Positions 1 through 11,110 of a stretch of DNA of 64,000 bases are shown here, in pieces. The stretch is from contig VZRN01001305.1 in the NCBI GenBank assembly GCA_013397935.1, positions 1,269,492 to 1,333,491 on the forward strand, in the 5' to 3' direction. The notes under the pieces are model-generated. The model saw only the letters and a list, made by a program, of their open reading frames with translations, had not been told where the DNA came from and did no database searches. Each line of letters starts with the position of its first letter. Position 1 is the stretch's first letter. Position numbers and translations under genes: made by a program. This DNA comes from Dasyornis broadbenti. Lineage: Eukaryota > Chordata > Aves > Passeriformes > Dasyornithidae.

Positions 1-3000
1 GATGTGTGGGTGGAGCATGTGCCAACCCTGAAGGAAAGGGAAAAATTCTGCATTTTGTTGGATTTTCCCACATTTTCCCCAGGAAGGCTAAGAAACCTAG
101 AAGTTATTGCCCACCCTGGGCTTTGCAGTGCCTGCTCTAGGATCCCTCTCCCTGCAGCACCTTCCTTCTTCTCTCATCTGTCCCTTCAGCAGTGCTGTGC
201 CCCTCTTGCCCTTGCTTACACAGGCTTGGGTCTGGGAGGTGGCAACTCCTTTGATCTGCAGCTGCAGTAGAAGGTGCATGTCAGGAGTATTACAATTACG
301 CACTGGGGCAGGTTTAAAAACCTGAGCCTTTCCAGTTTATTAATAATGCCCAGGAGGTTACATCTGCTCTTTGGGCTGGTGCCAGGCTCCTGACTGTGGG
401 ACAATGATAAGCAGATTAGGTGATGTGGCCCTGATGCTGGATGACCTGCCCTGAGTAAGTCTGGGGAAGGAAATGGGATTAACAGAGCTGTTTCCCGTTG
501 CCACAAAGTTATAGATTGTTCATTTCTTCCCTTTTACTTTCTAATGAGGTGGTATGAAAAGCAATTCAGAACAGTGCCTGGCCCTTTCCAAGCTCTGGGG
601 AAGCATTTAAAGCCATCTGGTCTCAGAGATAAAATGGTCTGGCTGAAACTGCCTTCCTTCCCACATTGCCTTAGCTACTGAGTGGGAAAGCCACCTTACT
701 TGGTATTTCCTACTTCTCTAAGGCTGTGACTTAGTTTTTCCTACATTGTCATAGTCACCTCTTTAAGAATGTGATGGAAACTTTATCCAGGCCTGGTCGA
801 GTTGGCTTGCATTTTATTACTATTTTTTAACACCCCATTGTAAATTGGAGGAGAAGCAGAAGGCCTTGAGCTAATTGGAACTGGAAAAGATCCAGGGCAG
901 GATAGTCAGAACTTGAGACTGATTTCAAGGAAGAAGATTTTTCTTTTGAAAAATCCATGATGAGCTCTTCAGTGTTGAGTTGCTTCTTCCAGCCTCAGAT
1001 ACTTTGCATCACTGAAGGCTGGGAATGAATTTGGGGCAATATTCCTGTGTTCAAGCTGTTCCCTGCCTCTCTAGCTGTCTGCTTCCAGCCACTGGTGGTG
1101 ATGGCACCCTAGACTGGACAAGTACTAGTGTCTCTTAGGTGACAGTGTGGGCTCAGTGTGGATGGGACCAGTAGATTTTGGGATACACCAGTAAATTACC
1201 ACACCAACTGAGCAGAATTGCCTGATGCCAGCAACGGCCACAGAACACGCGCACACAACAATCTCCACAGCTTCCCATGTGATCCATAGTCTGATCAAAC
1301 TCCCAGGCCCAGCTGAGTTTTCAAAATGTGTCTCTGGAGAGAAGAGCTTCCCTGCACAAAAGTAGCTCTGCCCCTACATTGTCAGCTGAGATCTTAGCAC
1401 TGAGACTTGGGGCAGGGGGGTCCTTTTCAAGGACGTTAATCTGACTGCCTTCCCTTCACAGCTGTGGGAGCAGGATCCTCGGCAGCAGCAGGATCTCTCA
1501 GCATCCTGTTTGCTGTGTGGGGAACAGTTGGGGCCAGGGCTGTTTAGCAGGAGCCTGCAGCTGGTAATTCCTGTTTACATCCCACTGACCCTGGGGCTTC
1601 TCCTGTGGCGCATATGGCAAGGTCCCCCCATACCACCACAATGCCTGCATGTCCTGCAAGTTATGCTGTACCTAACCCCTTCTCAGGTTCAAAGTGGGCT
1701 TGGCCCATGCTGGACACCAAGCCACCAGGCTACCAGGTCTGTGGACATAGCAAATGGCAGCATATGTACTATGCCTCCCTGGGATGCCCTATGACTGGCA
1801 GGTACCCAGCAGGCACAACACATGACCCTGGCTGTGTATCATTCATCTTCTCCCTCACCTGAGGAGAATTTTCTTTGCAGAGTGTGGCAGCCCCCTATGT
1901 CTTGCCTGATGCAGGAGATGGGAAGTGGCAGGAATAGCAGCTGTGCAGGCAGCACCTGCACTTACAGTGCTGCAATTTCCTCTGGTCTAGAGGCTTATGT
2001 AGCTCCACTATCCATCTGTGTTTGCCTTTCAGTTGAAACCCTAAATCCCTGCAGGCTGGGAGCAAAGCATAATGGCTCAAATAGCCCATGCTGGGCTTTT
2101 TAGCATTAGACCTGGTTGTGTAAACCTCTCCTCAGTCTCCATCCCAAAGGAAAACTTCCTTAGCCAGGTGTCCAGGTTGAAGGATTTTTTTCTGACCATT
2201 CCATTTTGCTGCTTTTTCTTCTAGCATTTGGTGTGGGGCAATTTCTAAGAGTGCACACTGTGGGTTCTCCTTGCTCTCAAACCACAGCCCAGGCAGTATG
2301 TGAGTGCAACTGGAACACACTCTGCATTGTGCAAACAGCTGTAGTTGCAATGGGCAACCCAGCCCAGCTCCCACCTTCCTCCCTGGACACACGCACTGCT
2401 GTCTTTGTGCCCACTGGGAGGCCAAGGATGAGCCCCAGGCAGTACAGGGTCTGTGATCCCCCTGGCTAGCTGAATGTGGAAGAGAGATCTGTGTGTCCTC
2501 CCTAGAGCACAGACAGCAGTGGCCAGCACCCAGCAGGCAGCTCCATGTCCCAGCTATCCAGCCTTTGTGGTGGCACTTCCACAAGCAGATTTATTAGCCT
2601 TCCACTTGCCCATTGACCTGTCCCCCTTCAGGCTGACCATGGTGGTAGCAGCAAGCCCTGGGGATGCGCTCTAGAGAGTGCAGGGATGTGTTGGGCATTC
2701 ATGGGCTTGCAAGCCCCCATACTGGCAAGTCTCGCTCCAGGGCTGTGACCCAGCAGTGGCTTAACATACCCAGGCCTGTGACCATTGGAGTTTTGGCTGT
2801 TTCCCCTGCTCAAAATTCAGTGTAAGGGAGCTGCAGTTTGGGGTCAGCATCGTGTAATGCCTGCAGGGAACAGTAAATCCATCAGTGAGCACTGAGGCTG
2901 CTCCCGCTCTCTTTCTGCAGCCCAGCTGTGAGTCTGAACACTATTCAGACTGGATCCTGGGAATTAGTTGTTGAAAGCCTTATTAGATGCCCCCCAGGTA

Positions 3001-3704
3001 TTCACTCATCCATTAAACTCCCTCACTTTCTAAACTGCTGCACTTGGACTTGCCAGATTGCCCAGTGCTTCTTTCAGTTCAGAGAATGGTACAAAAATAA
3101 TTTTTGCAGCTATGTCTAGTTTTGTCTGACTCAATCCTGAAATGGTTGAGAGTGGTTTGGACGTGGAGCTCCTATGCCGGGTTTTGTAGGTGCAGCCCTT
3201 TTCAGACAGGAATAAGAGAGCAGTTAAAGCTGTGTCTGACTGTGGAAACTGCAAGTTTGTCCAGTTCCCGGGCCACGGATCTTGCAAGCTAAAGGGCAAT
3301 ACTAATGCTTATGGGTGCACAGCATGTTACAACTGGCAAGGCAAAAGCAGTGCTCCATGATGGAGGTTCATTTTGTTATACTGCAAATGTGACTCATCTG
3401 CATGAACTTTGATCTCCCATTGGGCTGAAACACTTGAAACCAAAGTGCAGATGGCTGATGAATGTGCCTTTACATATTTACTGGAAATTTGATCAGCTTT
3501 GTGGGCCAAACCACTGGATGTACGGCCAAGGCCACAGGAGAAAAGGCCTGCTTAAACCTTTCCCATTGAGAAAGCCCTGGGTGGGAGACAGCTGTGCCCT
3601 GTGCCTGTTCTGGAGGTTGAGAAATTGTGAAAATTCTAGTCTATGGGAATTTTATTTGAATAGTTTTGGATGGCAAGATATCTGCATCTTGCTCCCATGT
3701 TATT
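1..3704. other. Intergenic, no gene seen
   Basis: The open frames here are short, overlap on both strands and show no recognisable domain. I see no exon with good splice sites and matching coding character, no RNA gene and no clear transposon. The sequence is unique-looking, mildly T/C-rich non-coding DNA. Confidence 0.6.
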
Positions 3705-3913
3705 TCATTGAGTTACAGAATATTTTGGGTTGGAAGAAACCATAAAGATCATCTACTTTCAATCTTTCCCCACCATGAGCAGGGACCTTTTACACTACAC
3801 CAGTTTGCCCAAAACCCCATCCAATCTAGCTGTCATCACTTTCAGGGATGAGGCAAGTTCAAAATTCACAAGTTCTCTGGGCAAACTGCTCCAGGGACTC
3901 ATCACCATCACAG
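3705..3913 (-). mobile_element. CR1: CR1 LINE 3'-end fragment
   Basis: Read in reverse complement this is the tail of a CR1 retroposon. The + strand text 'attttgggttggaaga' followed by 'aaagatcatct' and a run describing a 'gcagggacc...ctacaccagtttgcccaaa' pattern is the familiar reverse-complemented CR1 3' untranslated region of birds and reptiles. It stops abruptly where a second, more diverged CR1 copy begins, so it is probably a separate, younger insertion of the usual 5'-truncated kind. It has no coding capacity. Confidence 0.8.
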
Positions 3914-5175
3914 CATAGAATCATAGAGTATCCTGAGTTGAAAGGCAATCACAAGAATTATCCAGGCCAGCTACTACCCCTGCATTGGACAACCCCAAGA
4001 ATCGCACCATATGCCTGAATGCATTGTCCAAACACTTCTTGAACTCTGGTAGGCTTGATGCTGTGACCCCTTCCCTGTAAAGAATTTCTTCCCAATATCT
4101 AATCTAAACCTACACTCTTCAAGTGTAAAGCCATTTAACTGTTATTCTACCACTATATTCTCCTGTAAAATATTCCTCTCCAACTCTCTTATTGGCCCCC
4201 TTTAGCCACTGGAAGCTGCTATAAGGTCTCCCCAGATCCTTCTCTTCTCCAGGCTGAGCAACTCCAGCTCTCTCAACCTGTCTTTGTAAGAGAGATGCTT
4301 CTGCCCTCTGATCATCTTTGTGGCCCTCCTCTGGACTTGCTTGTCCATGTGCCTCTCATGTTGGAGGTCCCAGATCTGGATGCAGGACTCCAGGTGGGGT
4401 CCCACCAAAGAGGAGCAGAGGCACAGAATCCCTTGTCTCACCCTGCTGCCCACACTGCTTTGGATGCAGCACAGGACAAGTTAGCTTTCTGGGCTGCAAG
4501 GGCATAGTGACAGGTCATGTTCAGCTTCTTGTCCACCAAAACCCCCAAGTCTTTCTCCTCAGGGCTGCTCTCAATCTATTCTCTGCTTGGCCTGTATTTG
4601 TGCTTGGAATTGCCCCAATCCAACTGCAGGATCTTGCACTTAACCTTGTTGAACATCTCAAGCCTGTCCAGATCCCTCTGGGTGGCATCCCTGCCCTCCA
4701 GCATGTTGACCACACCACACCACTTGCCATCAGTGAACCTGCTGAGAATGCACCTGATCCCACTGTCCCTGTCACTGACAAAGATATTGAACAGCTCCAG
4801 ACCCAGCAGCAACCCCTGAACACCACTTGTCTCTGGTCTCCACTTGGACATTGAACTGTTGACCACAGCTCTTTTAGTGCCACCATCCAGCCAATTCCTT
4901 GTCCACTGGGTTGTCCATCTGCCAAATCCATGTCTCTCCAGGTTAGAGACAATGATGTCATGTGGGACAGTGTCAAATGCTTTGCACAAGTCTGGGTAGA
5001 TGATGTCCATTGCTCTTCCCTTAGCCACCAACACTGTAACCCTGTCCTAGAAAGCCACCAAATTTGTCAGGCACAATTTGCTTTTACTGAAGCCATGCTG
5101 GCTGTCACCAGTCACCTAATTATTTTCCATGTGTCTTAGCATAGTTTCCAGGAAGATGTTTTATACCTGACTTGA
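3914..5175 (-). mobile_element. CR1: CR1 LINE, 5'-truncated, RT remnant
   Basis: This is a reverse-oriented CR1 element with a 3' UTR (about 3914-4195) and the C-terminal part of the reverse transcriptase. The - strand frame 5034-4576 keeps recognisable RT blocks: DLCKAFDTVPHDI, NWLDGG, SMSKWRPETSG, LFNIFVSD and LEGRDATQRDLDRLE. The frame 4453-4202 keeps the C-terminal block with VQRRATKMIRG, LSYKDRLRELELLSLEKRR and GDLIAA. The catalytic FADD-type segment is degraded to a TDGK-like sequence, and the two blocks lie in different frames, so it is dead. The 5' end is lost near 5175, typical of target-primed reverse transcription that stops early. Confidence 0.85.
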
Positions 5176-8100
5176 ATTGAATTTCATCTGGATGATGTTT
5201 AAATCCCATCTTTGCCAGGTCCTTAAGATCATCTGATAGATCTACTGATAGATCTGATAGATCTACTTTCTGCATTCCTCTGGTCTTGTTTTCTTTTACA
5301 TTATCCACAATATTTTTAAGACAGTGTATCGTGACTTCTAACCCACAGTATGGAAGCAGTGAATAGTATGAAAGCCAGGACCCTTTTCCTGCTCTTCCTT
5401 TCTGTGTCTTTCTAGACTGACTGTAAGCCAGGAATAGCTCTTGTCACCAGATCAAGGTGCTTTATTTGCTCTAATTTTACATCCATCTTTCATCTAGATG
5501 GTATTTCCCTTTCTGACAAGAAGTCTGAATGGGATAACATGAAGTCCTTTATGGAGGTAAAAATTATCACATCTGCTGCTTACACTTTATCTGCCCGATC
5601 TTTGAGAGACAACATTTAAATGGTTTCGTATAAAATAGTTCTTAAGAAATCACAGTTGTTCACTTCTCAGTCCCCATATTAGCAGCCCCTTGGTGTCTCT
5701 GAATTAATCCTTTTGCAGGTCGATTTTCCAGGCACTAAATTATGGATCTATACTCGACTTCAAGCCTTTTAAACAGGATGCTTTGCTCATTCTGTGCCAT
5801 TTCCTTGGTTCTGCTCCAGCAGTTCTTGGAGAGCATGGCTTGGGAACGGGAGACAGCTCCTCCTCTGATAATGAGTGTTGCTGTAGCTCATACACATTTC
5901 ACCTGGCTGAAAGTTCATGAACCTCTTCTTTCACAATCCTGGCTCATTTCCTGACCCCTTTCTGTTCATCATTAAGGCTGAATGCCGGGGCAAGAGTTTT
6001 GTTGTAGGTGCCTAAGAAAGAGACAGCAGTCTCAGCTAGTTATCTTTTTATCTTGGTGGTTTGTGGAGGGTAATAGATCTCTTCAGTGAGATATTCACCT
6101 CTAGATTCAACTTTTATGTGGAAGCAAAATGCACAAAAGGCAGCAGAGCCATCAGTTTCTTCCATGTCCTTTCCTCAAATGAATGAGAGTGATGTTCTTA
6201 CCCACCTCTTGGTCCTTCCTCTTCAGCCTCCCAGTGTGTCTTCTCATGTCCATCACTAGCTTTCCAGCACGTAAGCTGTCTCCTCACTGGAAGCCATCAC
6301 TGGCAAGGCAAACACTGGGCACAGAGCTACCTGGCTCGGTCTAAGTCCACATGCAAATGTTTGTGCTTTGCTAATTCTCAGATCTTTCCTCTGCTCTGCT
6401 CTTCCCCTCTCCCTCCCTTTTATAAAAAGCTGGTTTCAAGGAAATACTACTGTAGCACTGGGGTTTTAGGAAAAAAAAATCTGTCCTAAGAGGAGAGGCA
6501 GCCCTAGGACAGATCCTCAGAGCAGAGGTGGCTTGTGACCCTTGGGGGTTTGGTAGTGTTGGTTAGACAAAGCCACCTGGCTTGCACCAGCGTTGACTAC
6601 AGTCTTGCTCCCAGAGGCAGGTTGGACCAGAGCCTGTGGAGGGCTCTTCAGACAATGCTGCCATGGGTCTGCAAAAGAAAATATTCAGTACATACCAAAG
6701 CCGGGTTATTCTTCCCCACCAGGTGCATATCTGCACTGCACTTGGACACAGCAGCCCTCTCTTTCCGCAAGGTGGCCCCGTGTTACTCATATGTACAATG
6801 GCAACGCAGAGCACGCAGGAGAGCTGACCTTGCATTCCACCCTCAGGCCTGTCACTGCATTTGGAATAGCCTTACTGAAATGTCTGAACTTGCAAGCTTG
6901 TTGCTGAGCTTCCTGAGGACCAGAACTTGGGATTTAATAGTAGGGAATGCTTCCATGTTTTCCCATGGCCTGGACTGCCTGGATGCCCTGGGAGCTGGTT
7001 TCTGTTCCACTGTTTTACTGTCTTTGCAACTGCAGCAGTAATTAGGATAAGGTATAATTACAAAATTTGCTCTGGGACATATACAAAGTCACTGAGCTGC
7101 ATTGCAAAGTCCTCTGTGTTTTCTGCTTCTTTTATTTCTGTTGCAAATGCAGACCCTCTGTTTTAAAGCGGGAAGCTAGTGGTGATGTAGGTATGAGCTA
7201 GCACTAAGTTCCATACTCCCTTCTTCATCCTCCAGACCTTTCATCTGTCCTTTCCAAAGTAACCTGTGGGTACTCAATATGTCAAATACTCTTGGCAATT
7301 GTAGTTGCAAACAAATTATTATAGTTTAGGTGCTCGGTGGAGAAATCATGGCCAAAAAATCTGGAGATGTGTCTTGGAGGTCAGCAGGAGATGAAAGAAA
7401 ATGTACTCCCATCTTTTGGAGACAGCGAGGATCATCCAGGAAGCAACCACTGACACCTAGAACAGAGGACTCACTGGACATGTTTTTGGAGGGTGAGCAG
7501 AAAGTATCATATACAGATGGCTTAGCTTGGCTCTTCTAGCCTTTCACACCAGTGCCTGCCTTTGGAGGATGGAGTAATGGGCTTATTTCCAAGGCGCACC
7601 CCAAATCTGGCAGCAAAGAAGACACCTTTTTTTCCAGGAAATTCACTGCAGACCCTGGAAAATATGGCAGTTTACAGCTTGGTCCTATGTGCATGCTTTT
7701 GCTACCACCAGTACTCTCCCTTTGGCCCTCTGATTCACCCCGACCTACCTTGTTTTCACATGCCAGCAATGCCTCAGGAGCTGGGCAGTTATCAGAAGAC
7801 AATGAATCACCTAAAACATCCGCTAACTCATTCTGTAGGAGCTCTTCTTACTCATAGCACAAATTCCAACTCTCAGCTGCTCTGAAAATTTTGTACTCAC
7901 AACACATGCTGCCACTCCCCATCACATTTTTACCATCTCAGTGAGGGACATAGGCCCACATAGCTAGAAGACAAGGTCAGCAGCTGCAACCCTCACAGAG
8001 GGACCAAGGCTTTCCATTCCACTCAGGAAGAGACTGGTACCCATCCCTGACGCTTGTTTTTAGAATTTTTTTTTTTCAATGGTAAAGGTTCCCATTGGTT

Positions 8101-9144
8101 CTGAGTTTTTCTGCTATAACACCAGACAGAGAATTCCACTTGTTGGCTGGTGCCTCCAGCCCAATAATGTGCCAGCAGGCTTGTCTTAGCAGGGCTGACC
8201 TTTCAGAGAGATGTTCAACTTGATGTCAGCTACAGCTGCAAAGCCAAACAGGATCCAGTTCTGATCCTGCTTTTTTTTCTACCTTGTCTGGAGTGGCTCC
8301 TAGACTGCTCCATAAATCATTGTCCAGTAATAACATACCAAGGCGGACTGGGTTTGTCTGATGCTACTCTTGAGAAGTCAGATTTTATCTTAGTAAAAAC
8401 AGCCCCTGGGAAGCGTGACAGCATGGAAACATACTGTACATCTTCCCACCCCTCCATGGCTTTTTCCTGCACTGCTGCAAGAGCCAGTCTGTACCAAAAC
8501 CAAGGTACTGTGCTTGTTGTGCATTATAGCCTGGCACAGTGCCTTGGCACTTCAGCATTCCTGGCAATGACCAGACTAATGTCCCCTGTCCCTGCCCCGT
8601 TTCAGTGCTGGAGGGACTCCCACCATGTGCTGCACAAGCCTTCTCTATAGGTAACACCCACCCTGGTACAGACAGTACTGCTGCTTGTAAACCAGACTTA
8701 TCAGAATTATTCTGACTTGCAGGGCTTTGTCTCATCCCTGGATGAGGCACAACACTACTATAAAATGGTTGTGTTCCAAGAAATAGGAAGATTTCATCAT
8801 CTTGGGCTTGTCGCCCAATGTTTATGTTATGTTATGTGGCCCTTAAATGTTTATACATTTAAGAATTTCAAGGGGAAGATCTGTTCAGTATTGCTGTACC
8901 TTCTTGTACCTTTATGTTCCCTTGGACCATATCATTAGCCATCACACCTTCTGTGCCAGAAAACCTGTAAGGTGTTACAGACCTCAGGTCTCAAGTGGCT
9001 GTTTTGTAGGTGGACTACAGCATTCAACCAGTTCACTCTGTCACCTCATTTGGGATACTGTCCCACCCATTTGCGGCTGTCCAGCAGCATCAACTGGCTC
9101 AGCACAACCCTGTGGCCCTCCTGTGAGGGTTTTTTGCTTCACTC
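5176..9144. other. Intergenic, no gene seen; small GATAGATCT repeat
   Basis: I see no convincing exon, RNA gene or transposon. Three copies of TGATAGATCT occur within 5234-5264, just beyond the CR1 truncation point. The longest frame (6535-7041, + strand) shows no domain, is overlapped by equally long frames in other phases and lacks coding character, so I do not call it. Confidence 0.55.
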
Positions 9145-10262
9145 CATCACAGAACGGCCGGGGTTGGAAGGGACTTCTGGAGGCATCTAGTGCAATTGCC
9201 CTTGTCAAGCACAGCCACCTAGAGTAGGCTATCCAGGGCAGTGTCCAGTCAGCTCTGGAATACCTTCATGGATGGAGATTCCACAGCCTCTTTGGACAAT
9301 TTTGTCAGTGTTCAGTCACCCTTACAGCAAAGCTGCCTTCCAGATAGTCAGCCTGCATTGAGAGAGTTTAGATAGAGACTGCAACTTCTCTGGGCAATCT
9401 GTGCTGCTGCTCAGTCATTCTCATATTAAAAAAGAATTTCCTCATGCTCAGACAGAACCTCCTCAGTTTGTGCCCATTGCCTCCAGTCCTGTCACTGGGC
9501 ACCACTTAAAGGAGCCTGACTTCACCTTCTGTGCACCCTCCCTTAAGGTATTTATATATATGAACAAGATCCCTTCTGAGTCTCCCCTTCTCCAGTCTGA
9601 ACAACCCCATCTCTCACAGTGTTTCCTCACAGGGAAGATGTTCCAGTCCCTTCATCATTTTCATGGCCATGTCTCTCTTTTACTGCGGAGCCCAGAGCAG
9701 ACACAATACACCCAGAATGGCCTCACCAGTGCTGACCAGAGGGAAGGATTATCTCCCTCCACCTTCTGGCAGCATTCCTCCCAGTGCAGCCCAGGACACT
9801 GTTAGCCTTTCCTGCAAGGGTGCCCTGCTGGCTCATGTTCAACTTGGTGTCCACCTGGTCCCTGAGGTCCTTTTCTGACAAGCTGCTTTCCAAGTGGGTG
9901 GTCCACAGTATGTACTGATGCCTGGCATTGTTTCCTTCTAGGTGCGTCTGCTTTCCACTTCTCTTTGTTGAACTTCATAAAGTCATTGAACTTTATTTGC
10001 TGTCAGCCCACTTCCCCAGCCTGTCCCTCTGAATGGCAGCCACTCCTCCCAGTTTGGTGTCATCAGTAAACTTGTAGAGGACATGGTTTTCCCCATCATC
10101 CATATCATTGATGAAGACATTGGGCAGGATCGGACCCAGGCTTGGCACTGGGATGCACCACTAGTGAATGGCATCCAACAAGACTTCCTACCCTCAACTG
10201 ACACTTTCTGGGTCAGACCATTCATTCCGTTTGCAATCTGCCTCACCCTCTGGAGTTAGGAA
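9145..10262 (-). mobile_element. CR1: CR1 LINE, 3' UTR and RT tail
   Basis: In reverse complement this holds a CR1 3' UTR (left end, with '+' text 'ggggttggaagggacttctgga' type sequence) followed by degraded reverse transcriptase. Around 10,000-10,160 the - strand, with frame changes, still reads blocks resembling LGPILPNVF, NDMDDGEN and TDDTKLGG, which contain the remains of the polymerase Asp-Asp motif. The frame is broken several times. It is followed directly by a CR1 endonuclease segment (10,290-11,110) in the same orientation, so both probably belong to one insertion that lost its middle. Confidence 0.8.
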
Positions 10263-10289
10263 ATCTAAAGTCCAACTGGAATTGAATTT

Positions 10290-11110
10290 GGACAGGGATG
10301 CTTAGACAATGTTCCTGTATTCCCCCCAGGTTATCCATCCTTGCTTCCATCCTCTGTAGGCTCTCTTTCTGTATCTGTGTTTGGCTAGGAGCTCCTTATT
10401 CATCCACATAGGCCTCCTGGCAATTTTACCTGGGCATACATTTGTTGGAATGGAGGTCTCTTGAACTTGGAATATTAACCAGACTTTTTTGCCTGCCCTT
10501 CCCCTCACCTCCCCACCTCTTCCATCCAGGGCCTGATCTTATGGGACTCCTGCATGCAGATCTTGGAAGAGGCCAAAGTCTGCTCTCCTGAAGCTTGCTT
10601 CTCACCCTCCTCCCTCCCTTTGGGATCCTCAACTCCACAATCTCATGGTCACTGAAGCAAAGGCTGCTTTTGAACTTCACATTTGAGCCCCTCCTTTTTG
10701 ATGAGTATGAGGTTCAGGACACCAATTGTCCTTGTTGGCTCCTTTGTCACTTGGAAGAGGAATTTATGATAGGTACACTCTGGGAACTTCCTGGATTGTT
10801 CATGTCCTGCTGTGTTGTCCCTCAAGCATATATCAGGGTGGTTGAAATCCCTCATAAGGACACCAGGACCTGTGAACATGACACTGCCATGATACCACCC
10901 TGTAGAGGGCCTTATCCAGTTATTCCTCCTGGTCAGGTGGCCCCTAGCAGACACCCACTGTGATAACATCATCTTTGCCTGTTCTTCCTACAGTTTTAGT
11001 CCATAAGGTCTCGACTGGCTCCTTATCCATCCCCAGGCAGTGCTCCATGCATTCCAGCTGCTCATGCACATGAAGAGCAACTCCCCCTCCTCATCTGCCT
11101 ATTCTGTCCT
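10290..11110 (-). mobile_element. CR1: CR1 LINE endonuclease segment
   Basis: The - strand frames carry the apurinic/apyrimidinic-type endonuclease domain of CR1 ORF2. The frame at 10,972-10,649 reads MRDFNHPDICLRDNTAGHEQ, an endonuclease block with the conserved Asp-Phe-Asn, then EEPT-like and DLILT-like blocks. The frame at 10,680-10,426 reads CFSDHEIVELRI, the Ser-Asp-His block near the domain end. The frame at 10,508-10,302 reads ARRPMWMNKELL and GWKQGWITWGEYRNIV, from the linker before the RT. Frames shift between blocks. Most of the RT that should follow is missing, and the RT tail resumes at 10,262. Confidence 0.85.

Noticed and set aside
6535..7041. 168-codon + strand open frame
   Set aside because: No domain, no signal for splicing or promoter, and overlapping frames of similar length in other phases; looks like chance.
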